64,000 nucleotides of DNA from Pedobacter chitinilyticus (GTDB lineage Bacteria; Bacteroidota; Bacteroidia; Sphingobacteriales; Sphingobacteriaceae). Shown here piece after piece: positions 34,928 to 44,846 of this stretch; position 1 is the first letter of the stretch, and each line of letters starts with the position of its first letter. A program made the translations under genes and the position numbers. The notes under the pieces were generated by a model that worked only from the letters and a program-made list of their open reading frames with translations, was not told where the DNA came from and searched no databases. The stretch spans positions 1,228,097 to 1,292,096 of the forward strand of contig NZ_QMHN01000001.1 of assembly GCF_003313385.1 (NCBI RefSeq), given 5' to 3'.

Positions 34928-36547
34928 CTAAAACAGGTACTTTGTGCTGAGGAAATTAGAGCTATGCCCGTCGATAATTTCGTTCAAAAGTTGTTTATTA
35001 TTATCATTTAATTTGGTAGCCACTAGCGAACGGATAGAGAAAGCTCTCAGTGCATCCACCACCGAAAGTGTTCCTTCGGCACTGTCTTTTCTCCCCGTAA
35101 ACGGAAACACATCTGGTCCTCGCTGACATTGGCAATTGATGTTTACCCTACTCACTTGGTTTACGATTGGATCAATTAAAGCGGCTACCTCTTCATTGGC
35201 ATTACTGAAAATACTCACCTGCTGTCCGTGGGTAGATTCAATCAGGTAATTAATCGGCTCTTCAATGTCATCAAAAGTCACTACTGGAATGACAGGACCA
35301 AATTGTTCCTCGGTGTAAAGCTTCATTTCTTTGGTGACTGGATAAACCACCGCAGGATATACGAAGGACTCTTTCGTTTGTCCCCCATTTTCATTAATCA
35401 CCTGGGCTCCCTTAGTTACCGCATCATCAATCAACTCCTGCAAATAAGCTGGCTTTTGCGGTTCGGGCAGTGGCGTTAGCGACACGCCATCTTGCCAAGG
35501 CATACCGAATTTAAGTTTGGCAATCTCGGCCGACAGCTCTTTCACAAACTGATCGACATGCTTTTTATGTACAAAAATGATTTTTAAAGCGGTACAGCGC
35601 TGACCATTAAAGGACAAAGCACCCAATACCGTTTCTTTTACTGCCAGGTTTAAATCGGCATTGGCTGTAATGATGGCCGCATTTTTGGCATCTAAACCTA
35701 AAATAGCACGTAAGCGGTTTACTTTAGGGTGCATCTTTTTAAGTTCGTTGGCCACTTTGCTGGAGCCAATAAGCGTCAGCACATTAATTTTACCCGACTC
35801 CATTAAACCAGGAATGATTTTATTGCCCCTACCATAAATGGTGTTCACCACACCTTTAGGAAAATTGTCCCTAAACGCTTTTAACAAAGGGTAAAACAAC
35901 AAGGTACCGTGTTTAGGTGGTTTAAATAAAATGGTATTCCCCATAATTAAAGCAGGGATTAATGTAGTGAAGGTTTCATTTAAAGGATAATTAAATGGTC
36001 CCATGCAAAGCACTACGCCCAAAGGTGAACGACGGATTTGCGCCACAATGCCTTGTTCAATGGTAAACCCTGCCGATTTACGGTCAATGTCTTTTAAAGC
36101 ATCAATGGTCGCGTTGATATATTCGATGGTTCTGTCGAATTCTTTTACCGAGTCGCCATAAGTCTTCCCTATTTCCCACATGATCAGTTTCACCACTTCC
36201 TGCTTCTTCTCCATAATATCACGGGTGAACTTCTCTACGCATTCAATGCGTTGTGCTACGCTCATGGTAGGCCACTCGCCTCTTCCGTTATTATAGGCAT
36301 GAACGGCTGCATCTAAAGCGATTTGCGCCTCTTTCTCGCCACAAAGTGGATAAGTACCGATCAGCTTTCGTTCCAAGCCTTTTGCGGTTTTGATACAAAT
36401 TGGAGACAGTACGGTGTGTACATCTCCCGACCAAGTCAACATATCTCCGTTAGAGAGATAGCTACGTTGGTCTAAAGGTCCTTCGAGTGCATACTCGGCA
36501 GGAACATCTGCTTCGGCGGGAAACAGATTTTCTAGGTTTAGGGACAT
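34928..36547 (-). CDS. gapN: NADP-dependent glyceraldehyde-3-phosphate dehydrogenase-like aldehyde dehydrogenase (GapN group)
   Basis: 539 residues, slightly longer than standard ALDH. Visible: VVLCMGPFNYPLNETFTTLI (the catalytic Asn region), LIGSSKVANELKK (cofactor loop), GLDAKNAAII and FNGQRCTALKI with the catalytic Cys. The set fits the non-phosphorylating GapN group, which oxidises glyceraldehyde 3-phosphate directly to 3-phosphoglycerate with NADP+. As last gene of the hexuronate operon it could consume the triose from KDPG cleavage; the exact substrate remains inferred. Confidence 0.8.
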   Translation of the reverse strand: MSLNLENLFPAEADVPAEYALEGPLDQRSYLSNGDMLTWSGDVHTVLSPICIKTAKGLERKLIGTYPLCGEKEAQIALDAAVHAYNNGRGEWPTMSVAQRIECVEKFTRDIMEKKQEVVKLIMWEIGKTYGDSVKEFDRTIEYINATIDALKDIDRKSAGFTIEQGIVAQIRRSPLGVVLCMGPFNYPLNETFTTLIPALIMGNTILFKPPKHGTLLFYPLLKAFRDNFPKGVVNTIYGRGNKIIPGLMESGKINVLTLIGSSKVANELKKMHPKVNRLRAILGLDAKNAAIITANADLNLAVKETVLGALSFNGQRCTALKIIFVHKKHVDQFVKELSAEIAKLKFGMPWQDGVSLTPLPEPQKPAYLQELIDDAVTKGAQVINENGGQTKESFVYPAVVYPVTKEMKLYTEEQFGPVIPVVTFDDIEEPINYLIESTHGQQVSIFSNANEEVAALIDPIVNQVSRVNINCQCQRGPDVFPFTGRKDSAEGTLSVVDALRAFSIRSLVATKLNDNNKQLLNEIIDGHSSNFLSTKYLF

Positions 36548-36636
36548 GGTTGTTTTATTTTTACTTAGTTTATAGATTTACTAGATTTTATACTTAATAA
36601 TATATCCCCTCGTGTTTAAGGAGAGGATATATTGAT

Positions 36637-38076
36637 TTAAAGTTGAATGATTTTCATTTTAGGCACTAGGGATTTCATCACTACCCAAGCAATTAAATAA
36701 GCAACTGCACAAAAAGAGAAGATGATAAAATAACCTGCTTCTATCCCTTGAAAACCCATGAATTTCATTTGCGTTTGTTCGGCATGATCAAATAGCCAGC
36801 CTGAAAATTTATTGATGAAGGTTGAACCTACACCGCCAGCCAAACCACCAATACCAGTTACGGTAGCAATGGCTTTTTTAGGGAAGCTGTCGCCAATGGT
36901 AGAGAAGATATTAGCCGACCATGACTGATGGGCAGCACCAGCAATTCCAATTAACACTACTGGAACCCAGTAAGAAATATATCCCAATGGTTGTGTTAAC
37001 AGCGCCAAAAGTGGAAAGAAAGCAAAAATCAACATGGCTTTCATTCTACCTTCGTATGGGTTCATCTTTTTCTTGTCAACAAAATAGCTAGGCAACCAAC
37101 CACCAAAGATCGATAACAAGGTGATGGCGTACAAAACGAAAATGGCCAACTGCCCTTCGGTATCTGATGATTTGATGTGATAAACTTCTGATAAGTACGC
37201 TGGCATCCAAAATAGATAAAACCACCATACACCATCGGTCATGAATTTACCAAACACAAATGCCCAAGTCTGTTTGTAGCTGAAACATTTAGCAAAAGAT
37301 ACTTTTTGATTGTCTGTAGGCAAAGCCTCAACTTGCACCTGTAATTCTTCATCCTGATTGATATAAGCAAGCTCCTGGGCATTAACTTTGGTATTGGTCT
37401 CAGGCTTCTTGTATAAAAATACCCAAAATCCCATCCACACAAAACCTAATGCGCCAATAATGATGAAAGACATTTCCCAACCATAATATTTGGCAATTAC
37501 AGGAATGGTAAGGGGTGCGCAAAGGGCTCCAATGGTTGCGCCTGCATTAAAAATACTGGTGGCCAAAGCCCTATCTTTCTTCGGGAAATACTCTGCCGTA
37601 GCTTTAATGGCGGCTGGAAAGTTACCCGCCTCTCCTACTGCCAGTACAAAACGGGCGAAGATGAATAGGGTTACACTTACGTTGATGATTAAACCTACAT
37701 CGTTAACGGTTTCGATGGCGTGCTTGGCACCTTCAAACCCTACAAACCAATTACCAGTAATGATTCCCGAAGTGGCAATACCGCAAAAAGCGTGTAAAAC
37801 CGCTCCTATTGACCAGATACCAATGGCCCAAAGAAAACCTTTTTTGGTATCCATCCAATCGACAAACCTACCTGCCAACAACATACTTATGGCATAAAAT
37901 ATGGAAAACAAGGCGGTAATATTTCCGTAGTCGTTGTTAGTCCAATGGAATTCGGGACTAATAAAGTCCTTCCATGTTAATGATAATACCTGTCTATCGA
38001 GGTAATTGATGGTTGTTGCAAAAAACAACAGCGCACAAATGGTCCATCGGTAGCTACTTGGTTTAATTTGGTTCAT
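36637..38076 (-). CDS. MFS hexuronate transporter (ExuT-like)
   Basis: 479 residues with twelve membrane segments. It starts YRWTICALLFFATTINYLDR, the anion:cation symporter (ACS) family signature (NYxDR). FARFVLAVGEAGNFPAAIKA near residue 130 and NAGATIGALCAPLTIPVIAK match ExuT/GudP-like porters. It probably imports galacturonate or glucuronate with protons. It lies between eda and gapN in the operon, 63 nt after eda. The central cytoplasmic loop near residue 230 is longer than usual. Confidence 0.9.
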   Translation of the reverse strand: MNQIKPSSYRWTICALLFFATTINYLDRQVLSLTWKDFISPEFHWTNNDYGNITALFSIFYAISMLLAGRFVDWMDTKKGFLWAIGIWSIGAVLHAFCGIATSGIITGNWFVGFEGAKHAIETVNDVGLIINVSVTLFIFARFVLAVGEAGNFPAAIKATAEYFPKKDRALATSIFNAGATIGALCAPLTIPVIAKYYGWEMSFIIIGALGFVWMGFWVFLYKKPETNTKVNAQELAYINQDEELQVQVEALPTDNQKVSFAKCFSYKQTWAFVFGKFMTDGVWWFYLFWMPAYLSEVYHIKSSDTEGQLAIFVLYAITLLSIFGGWLPSYFVDKKKMNPYEGRMKAMLIFAFFPLLALLTQPLGYISYWVPVVLIGIAGAAHQSWSANIFSTIGDSFPKKAIATVTGIGGLAGGVGSTFINKFSGWLFDHAEQTQMKFMGFQGIEAGYFIIFSFCAVAYLIAWVVMKSLVPKMKIIQL

Positions 38077-38139
38077 TTTGGTTATTTGGTTAATTGTATA
38101 ATTTGGTTAACTGTAAAGTGAAAACTGGTAACTGAAAAC

Positions 38140-38805
38140 TTACGCTCTCACTTTATTAATGATTTCAAAGGTTTTGATGGTTAATGATTGTAAGGTTTCG
38201 TAATCGCGTTTTTCGATGATTGATTTGCTCACTAATTTACTGCCCATGCCCACGGCACACACGCCTGCTTTAAACCAGTTGGAGATGTTATTTTCTTCAA
38301 TTTCTACTCCGCCTGTTGGTACAAATAGCTGGCCTTGGAAAAGTTCTCTGATGGACGAAAGGAAATCAGGGCCTAACACATTTGCGGGAAATAATTTGAT
38401 GATCCCTGCTTGGTTTTGTTGTGCCAAATTGATCTCTGTTGGGGTCATACACCCTGGTATCCAAAGCAAACCTGCTTCGTGCGTAACTTTTGCCACTTCA
38501 GGGTTTACAATTGGACAAACGATAAAATCGGCACCTGCACTGATAAAATCTTGTGCCTGTGCTGCTGTCTTGATAGTACCAATGCCCAAAAACAAATCCT
38601 GCATCTCGGTTTTTAAAGCTTCCTTAATGAATTTGAAATTGCTTAAAGCGGCTTCTCCTCTGTTGGTATATTCAAAAACACGTACGCCACCTTTATAGAG
38701 AGCCCTAATAATCTCTAAACTGATTTGGGCATCTTCATAATAAAATAAGGGTAATAATCCTTGTTGTTGAATGGCTTGTATAGCGGTTTCTTTATTCTTA
38801 GTCAT
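38140..38805 (-). CDS. eda: KDPG/KHG aldolase
   Basis: Cleaves 2-keto-3-deoxy-6-phosphogluconate to pyruvate and glyceraldehyde 3-phosphate. The ATG at 38805 (221 aa, MTKNKETAIQAIQQQGLLPL) overlaps the kdgK end by 8 nt; the longer frame runs inside kdgK. Seen: RVFEYTNRGEAAL with the catalytic Glu, IVCPIVNPEVAKV, PGCMTPTEI, IIKLFPANVLG with the Schiff-base Lys, and FVPTGGVEIEE for phosphate binding. Translational coupling to kdgK is likely. Confidence 0.93.
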   Translation of the reverse strand: MTKNKETAIQAIQQQGLLPLFYYEDAQISLEIIRALYKGGVRVFEYTNRGEAALSNFKFIKEALKTEMQDLFLGIGTIKTAAQAQDFISAGADFIVCPIVNPEVAKVTHEAGLLWIPGCMTPTEINLAQQNQAGIIKLFPANVLGPDFLSSIRELFQGQLFVPTGGVEIEENNISNWFKAGVCAVGMGSKLVSKSIIEKRDYETLQSLTIKTFEIINKVRA

Positions 38806-39811
38806 GTTGGGCAATGGTTTGGTGAACGTCTTGAACGGTTGCAGTGGTACAATCGCTAGGAATGTACAGTTTGTTGTAAGCGGCGGCGGTGGCAAATTCT
38901 AAAATCTGCTGTGGCTCATGTTGGTTGTAAAAACCATAAATTAAGCCACCCATGTAGCAGTCGCCACTACCCACACGGTCTAAAATTTGTTCCGAAAGAT
39001 ATTCTTTAGATACATACAATTGGCCGCTGGTAAACAACGTAGTGTAATACCTGATGCCTGCTTTATAATCAAACCTAAAAGTGTTGGCTACGTGCTTGCA
39101 TTTTGGAAACTTAGCGATGATCTCCTTAGAAGTGATTTCCGCCTGTTTAAGATAGTTTTCTTTGGTATCAATGGCTACAATGTCAACTGGCAAAATAATG
39201 CCTAACATTCTTTCTGCCGCCCAAATGTTCCCCATAATTAAATCAGCATATTTTGCCAATTCTGGCACAATGTCAATAGGCTCTTTACCGTATTTCCAAA
39301 GTTTAGCTCGGTAATTTAAGTCGATAGAAATGGTGATTCCTCGTTCATCAGCCGCTTTAACTGCTTCTAAGCAAATATCTGCCGCATCTTGATTTAAGGC
39401 TGGACAAATGGTGCTAAAATGGAACCAAGACACGTCCTTAAAAATCTCGTCCCAGTTTAAAGTATTGGGTTGAATACTAGCGAAAGAGGAATGTGCCCTA
39501 TCGTAAATGACACCTGCGTTTTTGAGGTCTTTCCCTTTTGGCAAGTAATACAGTCCTAAGCGTTCGCCACTCAATTGCATTCTCGACGAATCGATGTTGC
39601 ACTTGTTCACGTAGTGGAGGATTTGCTCGGACATGAAATTATCTGGCAATGCCGAAAAATACGCCGATGGGACTTCCCAAAGCGCCAATGCGGTGGCCAC
39701 GTTCAATTCTGCGCCACCAACATAAAAAGGTAGTTCATTATCCGCAAGCCATTGTCCATCCACATCAGGACAAATGCGCAGCAGTAATTCCCCAAAACTT
39801 AAAACTTTCAT
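38798..39811 (-). CDS. kdgK: 2-keto-3-deoxygluconate kinase (PfkB family)
   Basis: Phosphorylates KDG to KDPG. 337 residues with the ribokinase fold: VLSFGELLLRICPD at the start, YVGGAELNVATALALW near residue 31 and the anion hole and catalytic base in DRVGSGDCYMGGLIYGF near 265. The C-terminal AAAYNKLYIPSDCTT is typical of Bacteroidota KdgK. It lies between uxaC and eda and overlaps eda by 8 nt, a pairing that supports the KDG role over other sugar-kinase roles. Confidence 0.92.
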   Translation of the reverse strand: MKVLSFGELLLRICPDVDGQWLADNELPFYVGGAELNVATALALWEVPSAYFSALPDNFMSEQILHYVNKCNIDSSRMQLSGERLGLYYLPKGKDLKNAGVIYDRAHSSFASIQPNTLNWDEIFKDVSWFHFSTICPALNQDAADICLEAVKAADERGITISIDLNYRAKLWKYGKEPIDIVPELAKYADLIMGNIWAAERMLGIILPVDIVAIDTKENYLKQAEITSKEIIAKFPKCKHVANTFRFDYKAGIRYYTTLFTSGQLYVSKEYLSEQILDRVGSGDCYMGGLIYGFYNQHEPQQILEFATAAAYNKLYIPSDCTTATVQDVHQTIAQHD

Positions 39812-39893
39812 TTAGCTAGTAATTTGTTTTTAACGGTGTAAAATATCATGATCGCGGTGAGTTCTCGAACGAATTTGATCATGATTTCTTCAA

Positions 39894-41294
39894 TTAAAAG
39901 CTAAAATAGGCTTTTGCATTGTGATAACAAATATTTTCCACTAATTGGCTAACCAATTTTATATCATTCGGAATTTCACCGTTTTCCATATCAGTACCGA
40001 ACAGATCGCATAAGATACGACGGAAATATTCGTGACGTGGAAAAGATAGGAAACTTCGTGAATCGGTTAACATGCCCACAAATTGGCTCAACAGGCCCAT
40101 ATTTGATAAGGTATTGATTTGCTTGATCATGCCATCTTTCTGATCTAAAAACCACCAACCAGAGCCCCATTGCACTTTACCTGCTACGGTACCATCTTGA
40201 TAATTACCAATCATGGTCGCCATTAGCTCGTTATCTGCTGGGTTTAAGTTATACAAAATGGTTTTGGCCAATTGGTTATTTGCATCTAACTTATTTAAAA
40301 ATCTAGCCAATTGTCTACCTTGTGAAAAATCACCAATAGAATCGAAACCAGTATCAGGCCCTAAACTAGCCAATAAACGATCGTTGTTATTGCGGATAGC
40401 GCCGAGGTGATATTGTTGCACCCAACCTCTCTCATGATCCCAAATGGCAAAAGTAAATAGCATTGCCGATTTGAACTTTAAGTTTTCTTCTGCCGTGATG
40501 CTTTCGCCATTTCTTATTTTAAGGAAGATTTGGGCAACTTCTTCTTCGGTATAGTCTTCGGCATAAATTTGCTCTAAGCCATGGTCAGACACTGAAGCAC
40601 CATTTTCGACAAAGAAATCATGACGAGATTTTAATGCCGCCAAATACTCCTGATAGTTCGCAATCGGCTTCTCAACAATGCTTGCTAATTTATCAATGTA
40701 CTGGTTCAATGCCACCGTATCATCAGCATTCATAGCCTTATCAGGTCTGAAAGCTGGCAAAACCACTAAATCAACACCACTGGATTTAATTTGTTGGTGA
40801 AACTCCAAGTTATCCAAAGGATCATCAGTAGTACACAGGGTTTTCACGTTCATCTTTTTCAATAAACCTAAAACGCTATACTCCTTGGTTTGCAGCTTTG
40901 CATTACATTCGTCCCAAATTTTCTTGGCCGTTGCTGGCGAAAGCAAATCATAGACATCAAAATAACGCTGAAGCTCCAAATGTGTCCAATGGTATAATGG
41001 ATTTCTTAAAGTATAAGGAACGGTTTCTGCCCACTTTTCGAATTTTTCCCAATCGGAAGCGCCTCCAGTGATGTAGTATTCATCGATGCCGAAAGTACGC
41101 ATGGCTCGCCATTTATAGTGGTCGCCATATAACCAAACTTGGGTAATATTCTCGAACTGTTTATCTTCTGCTATTTGTTCAGGAATTAAGTGATTGTGGT
41201 AATCAATAATGGGCATTTGCTTTGCATATTGATGATACAAAGTTTTTGCGGTTTCCGTCTGCAATAAAAAATTCTCGTCTAAAAACTGTTTCAC
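39894..41294 (-). CDS. uxaC: Uronate (glucuronate/galacturonate) isomerase UxaC
   Basis: Converts galacturonate to tagaturonate and glucuronate to fructuronate. 466 residues. The start codon is GTG at 41294, giving the conserved start KQFLDENFLLQTETAKTLYH. Seen: MPIIDYHNHLIPEQIAEDKQ (metal-binding HxH near residue 34), CTTDDPLDNLEFH near 163, AFRPDKAMN, and SFLSFPRHEYFRRILCDLFG near 421. Third catabolic step gene in the operon, 83 nt after the SDR gene. Confidence 0.96.
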   Translation of the reverse strand: MKQFLDENFLLQTETAKTLYHQYAKQMPIIDYHNHLIPEQIAEDKQFENITQVWLYGDHYKWRAMRTFGIDEYYITGGASDWEKFEKWAETVPYTLRNPLYHWTHLELQRYFDVYDLLSPATAKKIWDECNAKLQTKEYSVLGLLKKMNVKTLCTTDDPLDNLEFHQQIKSSGVDLVVLPAFRPDKAMNADDTVALNQYIDKLASIVEKPIANYQEYLAALKSRHDFFVENGASVSDHGLEQIYAEDYTEEEVAQIFLKIRNGESITAEENLKFKSAMLFTFAIWDHERGWVQQYHLGAIRNNNDRLLASLGPDTGFDSIGDFSQGRQLARFLNKLDANNQLAKTILYNLNPADNELMATMIGNYQDGTVAGKVQWGSGWWFLDQKDGMIKQINTLSNMGLLSQFVGMLTDSRSFLSFPRHEYFRRILCDLFGTDMENGEIPNDIKLVSQLVENICYHNAKAYFSF

Positions 41295-41376
41295 TTATAC
41301 TTTTTTTATTTGTTTATTAGTTCATTAGTCATTGATTCATTAGTTTTGAGCTCGTAACTCAAAACTCATCACCTAC

Positions 41377-42192
41377 TTATACTCCTCCAAAAACAGAGAA
41401 GCCGCCGTCTACACAAATCATGGCGCCTGTTACAAATTGAGAAGCGTCGCTTAGCAACCAAACCAATGCACCTTTTAATTCATCAGGGTTACCAAAACGT
41501 TTGAAAGGTGTTTGATTGATTACCGCACCACCTCTTGGGGTGTAGCCACCATCAGGCGTCGTTAATAAATTGCGGTTTTGTTCTGTTAAAAAGAAGCCTG
41601 GTGCCAAAGCATTCATTCTGATTTTATCGCCATAACGGTTAGCCAATTCAACGGCGAACCATTGGGTGTAGCAATCTACAGCAGCTTTGCCCATATTGTA
41701 GCCTAATACTTTGGTAATGGCTCTTTTTGAGTTCATCGAAGAAATATTCACGATACTTCCTTTTCCTGTTTCGGCAATGGCTTTACCAAAAACTTGCGTA
41801 GGAATTAAGGTTCCCCAGAGGTTTAAGTCTAGCACGGTTTTCATGCCGTCCATTTTCATTTCAAAAATGTTTTCGTCTGGTTGTAATACGCCATCAGGCA
41901 TGTTACCCCCTGCAGCGTTTACCAAACCGTCAATTTTACCATAAGCAGCCAGCACTTTCTCGCGAGCAGCAATCAGCTGTTCTTCGTTCATGGCATCAGC
42001 GATTAAAGCGATGGCTTTACCACCATTTTTATTGATTTCGTCTGCACGTTCGTTGGCTACTTTTTCGTTTCTGCCTAAAATACCTACAGTGCCTCCTGCT
42101 TCAACAATGGCGTTGATGAAAGAAAGGCCTAATATTCCTGTACCGCCTGTTACAACGATTACTTTATCTTTTAATGAAAATGATTGTTCCAT
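41377..42192 (-). CDS. SDR oxidoreductase, mannonate/fructuronate or KduD type
   Basis: 271 residues with the classical SDR fold: VIVVTGGTGILGLSFINAIV (TGGxxxLG), VNAAGG, the catalytic Ser in IVNISSMNSKRA, YNMGKAA (YxxxK) and LAPGFFLTEQNRNLLTTPDG. The last stretch resembles the UxuB-like SDRs (YjmF group) that interconvert fructuronate and mannonate. Its place right after kduI would equally suit a KduD role reducing diketo-deoxygluconate to KDG. No mannonate dehydratase gene is in this operon, which favours KduD somewhat. Class certain, reaction open. Confidence 0.85.
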   Translation of the reverse strand: MEQSFSLKDKVIVVTGGTGILGLSFINAIVEAGGTVGILGRNEKVANERADEINKNGGKAIALIADAMNEEQLIAAREKVLAAYGKIDGLVNAAGGNMPDGVLQPDENIFEMKMDGMKTVLDLNLWGTLIPTQVFGKAIAETGKGSIVNISSMNSKRAITKVLGYNMGKAAVDCYTQWFAVELANRYGDKIRMNALAPGFFLTEQNRNLLTTPDGGYTPRGGAVINQTPFKRFGNPDELKGALVWLLSDASQFVTGAMICVDGGFSVFGGV

Positions 42193-42211
42193 TTTATGTT
42201 TTTATTTATCA

Positions 42212-42244
42212 AGACTTACGAAGTTTTGAAAACTTCGTAAGTCT
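42212..42244. repeat. 33-bp palindromic repeat, AGACTTACGAAGTTTT family
   Basis: AGACTTACGAAGTTTT, one G, then its exact reverse complement (16-bp arms). A near copy lies at 55041-55073. It lies in the gap between kduI and the SDR gene, inside the operon. Confidence 0.85.
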
Positions 42245-42251
42245 CTGCTAT

Positions 42252-42292
42252 ATTTCGTCTTAAGATTGCTTCGTTCCTCGCAATGACGAAAT
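42252..42292. repeat. CGTCATTGC-type nested palindrome
   Basis: ATTTCGTC...GACGAAAT encloses ATTGC...GCAAT, with TTCGTTCCTC between. It sits directly beside the previous palindrome and is related to 4140-4160. Confidence 0.65.
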
Positions 42293-42302
42293 AGGTTAAT
42301 AT

Positions 42303-43133
42303 CTATCTCAATTCTCCTACTGCAAATGTGTCCATATCAGCATAGTCCAAATTCTCACCTGCCATGCCCCAAATGAAGCTGTAGTTTTTGGTACCTGCTC
42401 CAGAGTGAATGCTCCATGAAGGTGATAAAACTGCTTCGTGATTAGCCATTACAATGTGACGAGTTTGTTGAGGCTGTCCCATGAAATGGATCACCCTTTG
42501 ATCTGGTTCTACATCAAAATAGAAGTAAACTTCCATTCTTCTGTCGTGGGTATGCGGCGGAATAGTGTTCCAAATAGAGCCCGTTGATAAGGAAGTTAAG
42601 CCCATCACCAATTGACAGCTTTGAATCCCATCTTTATGAATATAACGTGAAATTGTACGTTGATTAGCCGTCTCTACTGCACCTAAATCTGCAGAAAAAA
42701 CATCCGCATGGCTAGCAAAAGTAGTTGGATAGCTGGTGTGCGCAGGTGCTGAAAGCGCATAAAAAACAGCAGGATTGCTGCTATCTTTACTGCTAAATTT
42801 CACTTCCTTAACACCTTTACCTAAATATAGGCAATCTTTTTTAGCTAAATCATAGCTTGTTCCATCGGCAACAATTGTTCCTTGGCCACCTACGTTAATT
42901 ACGCCTAATTCTCTTCTTTCTAAAAAGTACTCCGCACGTAAAATATCATAGTTACCTAAATCTACCACACTGTTTACTGGTGTAATTAATCCAGTAATCA
43001 TCCTGTCGTAGTGTGAGTAGACAAAATTCGCTTTGTCTGTCGCTTTCAAGTCGTCCAACAAAAATCTTTCTCTGATTTTTTCGGTGTCGTAACTCTTGAA
43101 ATCTTCTGAGTGTACTGCTTGTATTTGTTTCAT
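42303..43133 (-). CDS. kduI: 5-dehydro-4-deoxy-D-glucuronate isomerase KduI
   Basis: Isomerises the product of unsaturated uronate breakdown (from pectin or glycosaminoglycan lyases) to 3-deoxy-D-glycero-2,5-hexodiulosonate. 276 residues, family length. Seen: YSHYDRMITGLITPVN near residue 39, FFLERRELGV-like EYFLERRELGVINVGGQG near 68, and the cupin metal site in IWNTIPPHTHDRRMEVYFYF near 191 (HxH plus Glu). FMGQPQQTRHIVM and PSWSIHSGAGTKNYSFIWGM complete the pattern. It extends the operon to unsaturated uronates. Confidence 0.95.
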   Translation of the reverse strand: MKQIQAVHSEDFKSYDTEKIRERFLLDDLKATDKANFVYSHYDRMITGLITPVNSVVDLGNYDILRAEYFLERRELGVINVGGQGTIVADGTSYDLAKKDCLYLGKGVKEVKFSSKDSSNPAVFYALSAPAHTSYPTTFASHADVFSADLGAVETANQRTISRYIHKDGIQSCQLVMGLTSLSTGSIWNTIPPHTHDRRMEVYFYFDVEPDQRVIHFMGQPQQTRHIVMANHEAVLSPSWSIHSGAGTKNYSFIWGMAGENLDYADMDTFAVGELR

Positions 43134-43202
43134 TGTTCTATATTTTGTTCCATCATTAGAGGTTTTGGTTTGGTCCTCATGTTTAATGACAGATGGTTTT
43201 GG

Positions 43203-44846
43203 CTATAAAGATACCCCTCTTTTCCAAGGGATGAAATCATCTTGGTTAAGTAATACTGCTTTGGGAATTACTTCGCCGCTGGCAGCTTTAATGCAATACT
43301 CCAAAATGTCTTCGCCCATTTCTTCAATGGTTCTCTCTCCTTCTATCACTGGTCCCGTATTGATGTCAATAATATCGCCCATACGTTGGGTTAAGGCATT
43401 ATTGGTAGCTACTTTAATTACTGGACAAACGGGATTTCCTGTTGGTGTTCCCAATCCCGTTGTAAATAAAATCAGGGTAGCACCACTTGCGGCCTTTCCT
43501 GTAGTCGCTTCTACATCATTACCTGGTGTACAAACTAAGTTTAGACCTGGTTTGGTAGAAGGTTCTGTATAATCAAGTACATCCACAATAGGTGATGTTC
43601 CACCTTTTTTGGCTGCACCATTACTTTTAATGGCATCGGTAATTAAACCGTCTTTAATGTTTCCTGGCGATGGATTCATGTGAAAACCAGAACCTGCATT
43701 TTCAGCTGCTTCGCTGTAAGCCCCCATCAGTTTCATGAACTTTCTGGCCGAAGCTTCTTCCATGGTCCTGTCAATCATGTTCTGTTCAGCACCGCATAAT
43801 TCTGGAAACTCGGCCAACAATACGGTTCCGCCCAAAGCTACCAGCAAATCGGCACAGTAGCCTACGGCTGGATTAGCAGAAATACCGCTGAAACCATCGC
43901 TACCACCACATTTCACACCTAAATTCATTTTGCTTAAAGGAGCTGGCTTTCTTTCTATTTTATTGGCTTCCACTAAACCTTCAAAAGTTTTTTTGATGGC
44001 TAGTGCAATCATGTTTTCTTCGCTTTGCGATTGCTGTTGCTCGAAAATGAAAAGTGGCTTATCAAAATTCGGATTGCGTTCTTTTAAATCGGCAGCAAAA
44101 TCACTGAGTTGCAAGTTTTGACATCCCAAGCTCAACACGGTTACACCTGCCACATTGGGATGGTCAGCGTAAGCAGCCAAAAGCTTACTCAATACTGCTG
44201 CATCTTGTCTGATTCCGCCACAGCCACCTTGGTGGTTTAAAAATTTAATGCCGTCAATGTTTTTGAAAAGTCTGTTGTGTGTTGCTTCTCCAAAGGTAAG
44301 CGGCGCTTCTAATGATGAAATAGCCGTACCATTTTGATAGGCTTCTACTAAATGACGGGTGTAGTTTTTATATTTTGCGGTTACCGCATAACCCAATTCA
44401 TTGTGCAAAGCTTCTTTAATGACATCCAAGTTTCTGTTTTCGCAAAAAACAGTTGGAATAAACAACCAGTAGTTAGCAGTGCCCACTTTACCATCTGAAC
44501 GGTGGTAACCATTAAATGTTCTGCCTTCAAATTTTGAAACATCTGGTGCCTGCCACTCGTAGTGATATGGTCTGAACTCATAAGGTGCAGCAGCGTGTTT
44601 AAGGTTATCGGTGGTCATTCTGGTGCCCAGTTTTACCGGAAATTGAATTTTGCCTACCAAAGTACCATACATATACACTTCATCGCCAGTTTGCATATCC
44701 TGTGTATAGAATTTATGCTTGGCATCCACGTCATCTACCAATTGGTAATTGGCACCTCTATAACCAACAATCTGGCCAGCCTTTAAATTGGTAAGGGCTA
44801 CCAAAACGTTGTCTTTTGGATGTACTTTTAATACTTGTTGTTTCAT
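43203..44846 (-). CDS. uxaA: Altronate dehydratase UxaA
   Basis: Dehydrates altronate to KDG using Fe2+. 547 residues: an N-terminal SAF domain (VLKVHPKDNVLVALTNLKAG) fused to the catalytic part, with HQGGCGGIRQDA near residue 206, LGVKCGGSDGFSGISANPAV near 312, CGAEQNMIDRTMEEASARKF near 353 and TTGLGTPTGNPVCPVIKVAT near 465. The conserved Cys and His ligands are in place. Its ATG follows the uxaB stop without a gap, so translation is coupled. Confidence 0.95.
   Translation of the reverse strand: MKQQVLKVHPKDNVLVALTNLKAGQIVGYRGANYQLVDDVDAKHKFYTQDMQTGDEVYMYGTLVGKIQFPVKLGTRMTTDNLKHAAAPYEFRPYHYEWQAPDVSKFEGRTFNGYHRSDGKVGTANYWLFIPTVFCENRNLDVIKEALHNELGYAVTAKYKNYTRHLVEAYQNGTAISSLEAPLTFGEATHNRLFKNIDGIKFLNHQGGCGGIRQDAAVLSKLLAAYADHPNVAGVTVLSLGCQNLQLSDFAADLKERNPNFDKPLFIFEQQQSQSEENMIALAIKKTFEGLVEANKIERKPAPLSKMNLGVKCGGSDGFSGISANPAVGYCADLLVALGGTVLLAEFPELCGAEQNMIDRTMEEASARKFMKLMGAYSEAAENAGSGFHMNPSPGNIKDGLITDAIKSNGAAKKGGTSPIVDVLDYTEPSTKPGLNLVCTPGNDVEATTGKAASGATLILFTTGLGTPTGNPVCPVIKVATNNALTQRMGDIIDINTGPVIEGERTIEEMGEDILEYCIKAASGEVIPKAVLLNQDDFIPWKRGVSL

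Noticed and set aside
38806..38895. N-terminal extension of eda
   Set aside because: It runs inside kdgK and is Pro/Thr-rich without family similarity; the ATG at 38805 gives the normal start.
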